DNA of 14,546 nucleotides from UBA652 sp964598235 (lineage in GTDB: Bacteria; Pseudomonadota; Gammaproteobacteria; Nitrosococcales; Methylophagaceae): assembly GCA_964598235.1 (NCBI GenBank), contig CAZRAY010000045.1, positions 1 to 14,546 on the forward strand. Reading direction: 5' to 3'. Below are positions 6,689-13,748 of this stretch, piece after piece; position 1 is the first letter of the stretch, and each line of letters starts with the position of its first letter. The position numbers and the translations under genes were made by a program. Under the pieces are notes generated by a model, which was not told where the DNA came from, searched no databases, and worked only from the letters and a program-made list of their open reading frames with translations.

Positions 6689-7486
6689 CTATGTTTTGAG
6701 CAAGTGTGGGTTAGACTTTAACTTTCGCGAGCCTAACAGTAAGAGCAGAGCAGTGCTAAATAGTAGAATGCCAGCGGGAAGTGGAACAGCAATAGCAGCA
6801 GGCGGGGTGATAGCGCGCTGATCTATTGCAGAAAATAGGGCATTGGGCTGGCTAAAGCTGTAAAAACCAAAGCTACCATTGTTGAATGCACCCGAGATAC
6901 TTAACTCTAGAACGCCATTAATATAAAACTCCACTAAAGAAGGGGTGAAAACAATCTCGAATTGATAACTTGTGTTATCAGCCCAACCTGTACTACCAAA
7001 GTTGGTTGCGCGTTGGAGTTCTGTTACGTTTCCTATATGTCCCCAAGCATCAGTGTTAGTGAGTGCCCCATTCACTTGTGAAATTGCTAAACCTTCGAGT
7101 GCGTTTGCACCAAAGGCTGTTTGATCTCCTTGTTTCCAATCAATAAGTAGATAATCAGCGGCTCCATTGGTGATGTCACCATTGTTATAACCCAGTACAA
7201 ACCCCATAAAGTCATCATCCGACATTGTTTGCACTTCCACTGTTCCTGAGAGTCGGAATCCTTGACTATTTAGCCCATTATGAAATACGGCGGGATTAGC
7301 ATTGCCAGTTACTAGAACGTCTGTATTGCCCGCTTGCACTGTCCAAGTTATGGCACCATCGCCATCAGCTGTCCAAGGTGTTAGGTCAACGGGTGCAGCG
7401 ATAGCAGCGTTACTGCATATAAAAGCAACATAAAACATGATTGTTTTTGTGATAGAACGCGTACCAGTAAGTTGATATTTCTTCAT
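6689..7486 (-). CDS. Secreted thrombospondin-C-like lectin-fold protein with VPLPA-CTERM sorting tail
   Basis: The 265-residue protein has a signal peptide (about 1-30, ending SNAAIA-AP). Its central domain (about 40-222) resembles the C-terminal L-lectin-like domain of thrombospondins. Landmarks are GTVEVQTMSDDDFMGFVLGY (81-100), DYLLIDWKQGDQT (111-123) and SFGFYSFSQPNALFSA (205-220), which correspond to the DDDYAGFIFGYQ, FYVVMWKQ and LGVFCFSQ stretches of that family. The C-terminus has a VPLPA motif (234-238), a hydrophobic helix and a basic cluster (SRKLK), the tripartite exosortase sorting signal, followed by about ten extra residues. ATG at 7486 is chosen because GGAG lies 6-7 bp upstream. 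An ATG 12 bp further out overlaps that RBS. Function is unknown: surface or biofilm adhesion is an inference. Confidence 0.8.
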   Translation of the reverse strand: MKKYQLTGTRSITKTIMFYVAFICSNAAIAAPVDLTPWTADGDGAITWTVQAGNTDVLVTGNANPAVFHNGLNSQGFRLSGTVEVQTMSDDDFMGFVLGYNNGDITNGAADYLLIDWKQGDQTAFGANALEGLAISQVNGALTNTDAWGHIGNVTELQRATNFGSTGWADNTSYQFEIVFTPSLVEFYINGVLELSISGAFNNGSFGFYSFSQPNALFSAIDQRAITPPAAIAVPLPAGILLFSTALLLLLGSRKLKSNPHLLKT

Positions 7487-7540
7487 TATTTTCTCCATAA
7501 ACTTGTAAAGTTAAATAAATTTCTCGTTTTTACAGAATAA

Positions 7541-7570
7541 AGTATACTATGGCTAATTAATACAGGTAAA
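7541..7570 (-). promoter_or_regulatory. Candidate promoter for the thrombospondin-C-like gene
   Basis: On the minus strand TTTACC (7570-7565) and TATACT (7546-7541) are 18 bp apart. The -10 matches five of six consensus bases and the -35 four of six. It lies about 55 bp upstream of the chosen start, in AT-rich DNA. Confidence 0.45.
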
Positions 7571-7830
7571 GAGGTTTTTTCCAAAAATAGACATATTAAG
7601 ATAGAGGTATTATATGTATTGGACTTAAACTAAAAGAATATAGAGTGTGTAATGAAAAAGGGGCTTGATGCCAATAAAGCAGGTTAATTGAGTTGTGTAC
7701 TTGATTCAACAGAACGAAGTAGTGATGTTGGGTTGATGTAATACAATGGAGGAGCGGGCGGAAAGATGGCAATGCAATTATCTTTTCCCATAACGCCCTA
7801 TCCCAAAGGGGAGCGATAAACGATAAGCAT
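7571..7830. other. Gene-free stretch between secreted-protein gene and rpsT terminator
   Basis: I see no convincing gene on either strand. A minus-strand open frame of about 82 codons starts inside the rpsT terminator stem and shows no family features, so I do not call it. On the plus strand TAGACA (7588-7593) and TATATG (7611-7616) with 17-bp spacing could be a promoter, and the bidirectional hairpin at 7831-7858 would end such a transcript at about 235 nt. That makes a small RNA possible but unproven. Confidence 0.3.
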
Positions 7831-7858
7831 AAAAAAACCGGCAATCGCCGGTTTTTTT
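7831..7858 (-). terminator. Strong bidirectional terminator after rpsT
   Basis: A perfect 12-bp stem (AAAAAAACCGGC and GCCGGTTTTTTT) with loop AATC, 23 bp past the rpsT stop. The symmetrical A- and T-runs let it work on both strands. Its main job is presumably to end the rpsT message. Confidence 0.93.
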
Positions 7859-7881
7859 AAATTCAATTTGCTTGAACTGTT

Positions 7882-8142
7882 TTACAGTGCTTGAATTGCA
7901 GTGTTTAAACGGCTCTTTTTGCGCGCTGCGTTGTTCATGTGGAGTAGGCCTTTACGCGCTAAACGGTCAACATGTGGTACCGCTACTTTAAGCGCTTCAG
8001 TTGCGCCCTTTTTATCGCCTGCTTCGATAGCAGCATCTACTGCTTTAAGCTTGGTACGCATTGCGCTACGTAGGTCTACGTTATGAATGCGGTTTTTTTC
8101 CGCTTGACGTGCGCGTTTAAGTGCTTGAGCTGAATTAGCCAA
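7882..8142 (-). CDS. rpsT: 30S ribosomal protein S20 (UUG start)
   Basis: Primary 16S rRNA-binding protein of the small subunit. The 86 residues are a clear S20: MANSAQALKRARQAEKNR at the N-terminus and NNAARKKSRLN near the C-terminus, lysine- and arginine-rich and helical. The start codon is TTG (8142-8140), directly before GCT-AAT-TCA, with a good RBS (AGGGGA) 6-7 bp upstream. The E. coli rpsT gene also starts with UUG, and there the rare start is tied to autogenous translational control. The gene has its own promoter and terminator and so is monocistronic. Confidence 0.97.
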   Translation of the reverse strand: MANSAQALKRARQAEKNRIHNVDLRSAMRTKLKAVDAAIEAGDKKGATEALKVAVPHVDRLARKGLLHMNNAARKKSRLNTAIQAL

Positions 8143-8185
8143 ATTTATCCCCTAAAAAATCAGATGTGGTTTAACAGAACAGAGC

Positions 8186-8214
8186 ATTATCCTTAATTTT
8201 GAATCAAATGTAAA
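8186..8214 (-). promoter_or_regulatory. Sigma-70 promoter of rpsT
   Basis: On the minus strand TTTACA (8214-8209), 17-bp spacer, GATAAT (8191-8186): five of six matches in each box with ideal spacing. It would give a leader of about 36 nt before the UUG start. Confidence 0.7.
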
Positions 8215-8250
8215 TGCTTATATGCAAAAAAGTTTAGGGTGCCTTAGGCG

Positions 8251-8270
8251 TGCATCCTGTTTTCAGGCAA
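8251..8270. repeat. Isolated TGCATCCTG motif upstream of the fusion gene
   Basis: TGCATCCTG, then TTTT, then CAGGCAA. The same TGCATCCTG core occurs twice at 14316-14355, and the copy at 14346 is also followed by CAGGCAA. CCTG and CAGG form a short inverted repeat here. It lies about 55 bp before the fusion-gene start. It could be a binding site shared with the gene at 13749-14285, or chance. Confidence 0.3.
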
Positions 8271-8323
8271 TGTAGGCAGGTCACGGTGTGATAAAATTCG
8301 AGTTCATTATATAGGGTTCTGAA

Positions 8324-10564
8324 TTGAAATCACGAAAACAACATTATTGGCAGGCAACAAAAGACACGGTTACGACTTTTGTTAAAACAGGGCTCTGGTT
8401 CAATTGTTCGCCATCATTACTGCCTGGCTTAACGGTGCCTATTGATTTCTTTGGTATTAATATTGCGCCATCTCGAGATCCACGGGTAGATAATTATATT
8501 ATTGTGCGGCTCCAAGAATTAGGTTTGCAGCATGTGCGAATGGATTTTTCATATACCTCTTTAGAAGGCGATGCGGAGCGGTTACTGCGGAAAGTATTGG
8601 CGGCGGGTTTTCAGGTGATGTTAGACCTTTTGCCGCCGGCAGAAGATGCGGCGGTTTTGGATACAGATTTGGCGGCACAACAACGTTGGCGTGATTTTGT
8701 CGGTGAAGTCGCTTCTCGTTATGGTGAGCAGATAGCGAGTTTTGAAATTGGCGCGACGCCGAATCGCGGACGATGGTCTGGTTTTGAGCCACAGGGTTAT
8801 CTTGCTGCTTGGCAGATAGCAAATGAAGCATTGGCCAACAACACCGTAAAAATACCTTTAGTGGGGCCCAATGTGTCTGATTTTGAGCCAATCAGTAATA
8901 TTGCTTTATTAGCAGAGATGCAACGGCAAGGGGCAGCACCAGAAATTCACACTGATAATTTATTTGTGGAGCGCGTGATTGAGCCAGAGGCTTATGATCA
9001 TCGAGTATTTGGTCGATTTCTCATGCCGTTATTTAAATTAAACCTGGTGAAGAAGGCGCGTATCTTTGCGGATATTTCACGTCGCTATGATGTGAAGCAA
9101 ACGATGTGCAGTTACACCTGTTGGACGAGCAAACGCTTAAATCGTTGGTCTGATTTTCCAGAGAAGAAGAAAGTGGATTACCTCGTGCGCTATTTAGTCA
9201 TGGCTGCGGTAAGCGGCGCATTGGATCGTGTGTATTGGGGGCCGTTGATTGATGGCCGAGATGGCTTAATTGATGATGGTGCCATTGGCTATCCTGATAT
9301 TGATAATGTGAGTTTTTATCAAGAAATTCGGGGACGTTATGATGATTTTAAACCTGAGCCTGCTTTTTATGCGCTGAAGCATGTGATTGCGAGCCTGCAA
9401 GGCGCGCGCTGTGTTCAGGCGGTCAATGCGGATAATGGGTTGAATCATTTTATTTTCAATACGCCTGATAACCAACAGCTTCACATTGCTTGGATGCGAG
9501 ATAGGCAAGTGTTATCGCTAGAGATGCTCTACGATACCGAGCAGATGGTAACAGCCCAACACTTTAATGCAGAAGGCACAGCACAAGCATCGGCTATTAG
9601 CCTGAATGAACAGCCGCTCTTTATGCTGTTTGACCAACCACAAGAAACAAAGCTAACACCTGCGCAGATGTATGAGCTGGATATTACGCCAAAAAGCACG
9701 CTATTTACCCGCGCAGAAGGCATTGAATTTTTGCCTTGGGCAGAAGGCGACTGGCGCGGTGCAATTGCGGTGAAAGTGGGTGAAGATCCCGCTGAGAAGG
9801 CAAAAGCGATGTTACCCGAAAGTTTATTGAGCTTACCGCAATTGGGCGTGCATCGTGATCAGCGCAATAAAGTGTGGAGCCTGAGAAACCCATTGAATTC
9901 TGATGAGGTGTTAGTGGTAAAACAAAATCGGGCGACTGGCGCGAAGAAGTTTACTTATCGCTTCCGCCCGAGTAAAGGGCAACGCCATTGGAATAATGCC
10001 TCAGAGATGATTCGACGCGGTGTGAGCAGCCCGATGCCGATAGCGTATTTTGAGCGCACGGAAAATGCAGGCATTACCCATAATTATTATGTGTGCGAAT
10101 TTGTGGCCGATCCGTTTTCTGCCCGTAATGCGTTCACCGCATTTGCCCAAGGCGAAATAGAATATGAAGGCTTTAGCCGCGAGGCAATTTATCAAGCCTT
10201 GGCGGCCTATATTTGCAATATGCATAACAATAATATTATCCATCATGATTTATCGGGTGGTAATTTATTGATGACGAAGAATGACGCGGGTGGTATTGAC
10301 GTTACCGTGATCGATATTGGTCGCGCCACCTTATTGATGAAGGGCAAAAAAATTACTGAGCGGCAACGCTTAATTGATTTAGCGCGGGCATGTTATAAAC
10401 TAGATTGGCCTAACCGACGGGCATTTATGCAAAGCTATTTTGATGTGTTTGGTAAATCGTTTGCCGATGGTTGGGAAAAGCCGCTGGCCAATTATGATAG
10501 AAAACAGATCACGAAGCGCAAATTGAAAAAACTCATTAGACGAAAAAAGAAGGTGATCGCTTGA
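8324..10564 (+). CDS. Fusion of glycosidase-like TIM barrel and WaaP/Kdo-kinase-like domain
   Basis: The 746-residue protein has two parts. Residues about 38-350 look like a clan GH-A TIM barrel (FFGINIAP, LGLQHVRMDFSY, DYLVRYLVMAAVSGALDRVYWGPL), followed by a beta-rich segment to about 470. Where active relatives have an EIGNEPN-type acid/base motif, this has FEIGATPNRGRW (140-151), so the catalytic glutamate is missing. The usual nucleophile motif also seems lost (TMCSYTCW, 260-267). Residues about 475-746 resemble the lipopolysaccharide kinase (Kdo/WaaP/InaA) family: VVKQN with K533, E561, HHDLSGGN with D642 and N647, and VIDIGRA with D664, so all kinase landmarks are present. There is no signal peptide, so it is probably cytoplasmic, and the C-terminus is very basic. 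Start is TTG with RBS AGGG. The stop overlaps xthA by 4 bp. The substrate is unknown: LPS-core sugar is plausible. Confidence 0.8.
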   Translation: MKSRKQHYWQATKDTVTTFVKTGLWFNCSPSLLPGLTVPIDFFGINIAPSRDPRVDNYIIVRLQELGLQHVRMDFSYTSLEGDAERLLRKVLAAGFQVMLDLLPPAEDAAVLDTDLAAQQRWRDFVGEVASRYGEQIASFEIGATPNRGRWSGFEPQGYLAAWQIANEALANNTVKIPLVGPNVSDFEPISNIALLAEMQRQGAAPEIHTDNLFVERVIEPEAYDHRVFGRFLMPLFKLNLVKKARIFADISRRYDVKQTMCSYTCWTSKRLNRWSDFPEKKKVDYLVRYLVMAAVSGALDRVYWGPLIDGRDGLIDDGAIGYPDIDNVSFYQEIRGRYDDFKPEPAFYALKHVIASLQGARCVQAVNADNGLNHFIFNTPDNQQLHIAWMRDRQVLSLEMLYDTEQMVTAQHFNAEGTAQASAISLNEQPLFMLFDQPQETKLTPAQMYELDITPKSTLFTRAEGIEFLPWAEGDWRGAIAVKVGEDPAEKAKAMLPESLLSLPQLGVHRDQRNKVWSLRNPLNSDEVLVVKQNRATGAKKFTYRFRPSKGQRHWNNASEMIRRGVSSPMPIAYFERTENAGITHNYYVCEFVADPFSARNAFTAFAQGEIEYEGFSREAIYQALAAYICNMHNNNIIHHDLSGGNLLMTKNDAGGIDVTVIDIGRATLLMKGKKITERQRLIDLARACYKLDWPNRRAFMQSYFDVFGKSFADGWEKPLANYDRKQITKRKLKKLIRRKKKVIA

Positions 10565-11337
10565 AAATAATAACCGCCAATGTGAATGGGATCCGCGCGG
10601 CGGGCCGGAAAGGTTTTTTTGATTGGCTGGCGACAGAGCAGGCAGAGGTGGTGGCGATTCAAGAAACCAAAGTGCAAATAGACCAGTTATCAGATGCGCT
10701 TTATCATCCCGAAGGCTATCATTGCTTTTATCATGATGCTCAAAAGAAGGGCTATAGTGGCGTTGCTTTATATTGCAAGCACAAGCCTGACGACGTTATC
10801 GTTGGCATGGGTAATCCGGAGTTCGACTCAGAAGGGCGCTATATCGAAGCGAAATTTGGAAATTTAAGCGTAATTTCGCTTTATATGCCTTCTGGTTCGG
10901 CAAAAGAAGAACGCCAACAGCTTAAATATCGCTGCATGGATCATATGATGGCGAAGATGCTGGAAATGAAAGCATCGGGTCGGGATTATATTATTACTGG
11001 TGATTGGAATATTGCCCATAAAAATGAAGATATTCGGAATTGGAAAGGTAATCTCAAAAATTCAGGCTTCTTGCCAGAAGAACGAGCCTGGTTGGATACC
11101 TTATTCGATGATGTTGGTTTCATCGATGCCTTTAGAGAATTAGATCAGGCAGAACATCAATACACTTGGTGGTCAAATCGGGGCCAAGCCAGAGCCAATA
11201 ATGTGGGCTGGCGGATTGATTATCATATTCTCACGCCGAGCTTAAAAGGCAAGGTAGTGTCGACTAATATTTACCGTGGCGAGAGCTATTCAGATCATGC
11301 CCCTCTAACGATAGAGTATCATTATGACATGGTTTAA
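10561..11337 (+). CDS. xthA: Exodeoxyribonuclease III / AP endonuclease
   Basis: Base-excision-repair nuclease of the EEP superfamily that cuts at abasic sites. The 258 residues keep the catalytic set: N7 in NVNG, E35 in QETK, Y108 in LYMPSG, D148 and N150 in GDWNIAH, and D245-H246 in SDHAPL. TWWSNRGQARANNVGWRIDYH is the usual XthA signature. The retained residues argue against the nuclease-dead Crc regulator of Pseudomonas, which is a relative. The start is TTG, overlapping the previous stop as TTGA, with RBS AAGGTGA 5 bp upstream. The next gene starts 2 bp after the stop. Functional linkage to its envelope-related neighbours is not obvious. Confidence 0.92.
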   Translation: MKIITANVNGIRAAGRKGFFDWLATEQAEVVAIQETKVQIDQLSDALYHPEGYHCFYHDAQKKGYSGVALYCKHKPDDVIVGMGNPEFDSEGRYIEAKFGNLSVISLYMPSGSAKEERQQLKYRCMDHMMAKMLEMKASGRDYIITGDWNIAHKNEDIRNWKGNLKNSGFLPEERAWLDTLFDDVGFIDAFRELDQAEHQYTWWSNRGQARANNVGWRIDYHILTPSLKGKVVSTNIYRGESYSDHAPLTIEYHYDMV

Positions 11338-11339
11338 TC

Positions 11340-12896
11340 ATGAGTGAACAGTCACTTTTAAATGATAAAAGTTGGCTGGAGAGCATCAAGGCTTTTGGCG
11401 ACCCACGCGTTGTGCGCATGCTGTTCCTTGGCTTTTCAGCAGGGATCCCAATTCTACTCATTTTCTCCTCTTTGAGTTTATGGTTGCGGGAAGCGGGTAT
11501 GGCACGCGCGACGGTCACTTATTTTAGCTGGGCCGCATTGGGCTATTCATTTAAATTTGTGTGGGCGCCCTTAGTGGACCGATTGCCCCTGCCTGTGCTC
11601 ACGCAGTGGTTAGGCAAGCGCCGCAGCTGGTTATTATTCTCTCAATGCCTGATTATGTTGGCGATTGTCATCATGGCGATGACCAACCCTGCTGCCAGCG
11701 ATCATAGCTTAGCGATCATGGCATTAGGTGCGTTATTATTGGGTTTCTCCTCCGCCACGCAAGATATTGTGATTGATGCCTATCGGATTGAATCTGCGGA
11801 ACGACAATTACAAGCACTGATGGCGGCAACGTATGTGGCGGGTTATCGCATTGGCATGATTGTGGCAGGGGCTGGTGCGCTTTTCCTAGCGGCAGGTTTG
11901 GGCTCTGCAAAAGATAGCTATAGTTATAGTGCCTGGCAAACCACATACTTCATTATGGCAGCAGTGATGTTAGTGGGCGTGGTGACGACCTTATTAATGC
12001 CTGAACCCGAGCATAAACAGGATAAGCACCATTATTCAGCATCGGATTATGGTCGATTCTTTGTGTTATTTTTAGTCGCCGTTATTGGCTTGGTGGTCAC
12101 CTATTATTTCAGTGGCGTATTAGCCAATGGCCTAAAAGCAACGCTGACAGAATTCTTTTCAAATAAAGTGCTTGCCAGCGTGTTGGTGGCCGTATTACGG
12201 CTGACCGCTGCGGTTGCTGTAGCTTGGGGTGTGGCGACTATCTGGATACGGCTTGGCTTCGTGGATCGTAAGATGGTGAGTGAGACCTATGTGGCACCCG
12301 TGCAAGATTTTTTCCAACGCTATGGCAAATCAATGGCCTGGTTGTTATTGGCGCTGATTGCGTTATATCGGATGTCCGATATTCTGCTGGGTGTAATTTC
12401 TAATGTGTTTTACCAAGATTTAGGATTCACCAAAGTAGAAATTGGCATCGTGGTGAAAAGCTTTGGTTTGTTTATGACGATTTTAGGCGGTTTCTTAGGG
12501 GGGTTATTGGCTTTACGGTTTGGTGTGATGCGGATTTTATTGTTAGGCGCGGTGCTGTCAGCATTAACTAATTTACTGTTTATGTTACTCGCCCAAGCAG
12601 GGCATGATATGACCTTATTTTATATTGTCGTCTCTGCCGATAATTTAGCGGCGGGCTTGGCGAGCGCCGCGTTTATTGCTTTTCTCTCAAGTTTGGTCAA
12701 TGTCTCATTCACCGCCATGCAATATGCCATTTTTAGCTCAATCATGACACTATTACCGAAGGTATTAGGGGGGTATTCGGGCGGTATGGTCGATGCGATG
12801 GGTTATTCCCAGTTTTTCCTAATGACGGCATTGATGGGGATACCAGTGATAATGATTATTTTGCTGGCAAGAAAACGGTTTGAGATTGAACGCTAA
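11340..12896 (+). CDS. ampG: AmpG-type muropeptide permease
   Basis: Inner-membrane MFS transporter that imports GlcNAc-anhydroMurNAc peptides for peptidoglycan recycling. The 518 residues (E. coli AmpG 491) open with RMLFLGFSAGIPILLIFSSLSLWL and contain GYSFKFVWAPLVDR, LGKRRSWLL and SSATQDIVIDAYRIE, all typical AmpG stretches. Twelve or more hydrophobic segments are visible. A longer, hydrophobic central region (about 220-310) separates the two halves. The ATG follows the xthA stop by 2 bp with no clear Shine-Dalgarno, and an in-frame TGA lies eight codons upstream, so translation probably depends on coupling. The stop touches the next start codon. Confidence 0.9.
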   Translation: MSEQSLLNDKSWLESIKAFGDPRVVRMLFLGFSAGIPILLIFSSLSLWLREAGMARATVTYFSWAALGYSFKFVWAPLVDRLPLPVLTQWLGKRRSWLLFSQCLIMLAIVIMAMTNPAASDHSLAIMALGALLLGFSSATQDIVIDAYRIESAERQLQALMAATYVAGYRIGMIVAGAGALFLAAGLGSAKDSYSYSAWQTTYFIMAAVMLVGVVTTLLMPEPEHKQDKHHYSASDYGRFFVLFLVAVIGLVVTYYFSGVLANGLKATLTEFFSNKVLASVLVAVLRLTAAVAVAWGVATIWIRLGFVDRKMVSETYVAPVQDFFQRYGKSMAWLLLALIALYRMSDILLGVISNVFYQDLGFTKVEIGIVVKSFGLFMTILGGFLGGLLALRFGVMRILLLGAVLSALTNLLFMLLAQAGHDMTLFYIVVSADNLAAGLASAAFIAFLSSLVNVSFTAMQYAIFSSIMTLLPKVLGGYSGGMVDAMGYSQFFLMTALMGIPVIMIILLARKRFEIER

Positions 12897-13649
12897 GTGC
12901 TAGACATTCTTTATCAAGATGAGACGATGGTCGCGATCAATAAACCTGCGGGTTTATTAGTGCATCGCAGCATGATTGATAAATATGAAACCGAATTCGC
13001 CCTGCAGCAAACGCGTGATCAAATTGGCCAACATGTTTATCCTGTTCACCGCCTAGATAAACCAACGTCTGGCGTATTATTATTTGCTTTGGATAGCGCA
13101 ACGGCGAGGAAGTTAACCGATCAGTTTATGGCACGACAAGTGAAGAAAAATTACCTTGCAGTCGTGCGAGGCTATACCGAAGAACAAGATACGATTGATT
13201 ACCCCTTAAAAGAAGAACAAGACAAAATGACAGATAAAAGCATGGCAGAAGATAAGCCTGCCCAATCAGCGATAACGCATTACACCCGTCTGCAGACCAT
13301 CGAACTGCCTTATCCCGTGGGGCGCTATCAAACGGCGCGATATTCCTTAATTAGCTTGCAGCCTGAAACAGGCAGAAAACACCAGCTCCGACGCCATATG
13401 AAACATATTTTCCATCATATGATTGGGGATACAACGCATGGCGATGGCAAGCATAATCAGTTATTCAGGGAGCAATTTAATTGTCATCGTTTATTGTTGC
13501 ATGCCAATGTGTTGCAATTAACGCATCCTTATTCGGGGGAGACCCTAAGCATTGAAGCGCCGCTTGATATAGAGCTGAAACGGCTTTTTTCTGTTTTAGG
13601 GTTTGCAGATGTTCCCGTCATTCCCACAGAGGTGGGAATCCCTTTCTGA
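12897..13649 (+). CDS. truC: tRNA pseudouridine(65) synthase TruC
   Basis: RluA-family enzyme that converts U65 in certain tRNAs to pseudouridine. The 250 residues match E. coli TruC closely: MLDILYQDETMVAINKPAGL, VHRS, QTRDQIGQHVYPVHRLDKPTSGV with catalytic D54, THY, and TGRKHQLRRHMKHI. The start is GTG, immediately after the ampG stop. The last eleven residues (PVIPTEVGIPF) and the stop are encoded by, or just beyond, a dispersed ATTCCC-N8-GGGAAT repeat, so the native C-terminus has been replaced or extended. A terminator follows at 13701. Confidence 0.93.
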   Translation: MLDILYQDETMVAINKPAGLLVHRSMIDKYETEFALQQTRDQIGQHVYPVHRLDKPTSGVLLFALDSATARKLTDQFMARQVKKNYLAVVRGYTEEQDTIDYPLKEEQDKMTDKSMAEDKPAQSAITHYTRLQTIELPYPVGRYQTARYSLISLQPETGRKHQLRRHMKHIFHHMIGDTTHGDGKHNQLFREQFNCHRLLLHANVLQLTHPYSGETLSIEAPLDIELKRLFSVLGFADVPVIPTEVGIPF

Positions 13650-13683
13650 AGTGTTACGGCACTCCGTTCATCCAGAGTTCTGG
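13612..13683. repeat. dRS3-like repeat at the truC 3' end
   Basis: ATTCCC (13620-13625), eight bases, GGGAAT (13634-13639) has the layout of the neisserial dRS3 repeat and of the common CGTCATTCCC...GGGAATCC repeats of many proteobacteria. Two further small palindromes follow, AGTG..CACT (13650-13663) and CCAGA-GT-TCTGG (13672-13683), which may belong to the same element. The outer boundaries are approximate. Its first part is translated as the end of TruC. Confidence 0.65.
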
Positions 13684-13700
13684 TCTTAAGGCTAGAAATA

Positions 13701-13727
13701 AAAAAGCCCCGCAATGCAGGGCTTTTT
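13701..13727 (+). terminator. Terminator between truC and the convergent secreted-protein gene
   Basis: AAAAAGCCCCGC, loop AAT, GCAGGGCTTTTT: a 12-bp stem with one mismatch, flanked by A- and T-runs, so it can act on both strands. It closes the fusion-xthA-ampG-truC run and the minus-strand gene ending at 13749. Confidence 0.88.
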
Positions 13728-13748
13728 GGAACTTAGAATTGGGTTTGT

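Noticed and set aside
7599..7844. 82-codon minus-strand frame in the gap before rpsT
   Set aside because: It begins within the rpsT terminator stem and has no RBS or domain features.
10561..11337. Crc-type catabolite regulator
   Set aside because: Crc has lost the catalytic residues of the nuclease family. Here N7, E35, D148, N150, D245 and H246 are all present, so exonuclease III is the better call.
8324..13649. Defence or phage-related island
   Set aside because: No nuclease-helicase set, integrase, transposase or toxin-antitoxin pair is present. The genes are housekeeping or envelope types.
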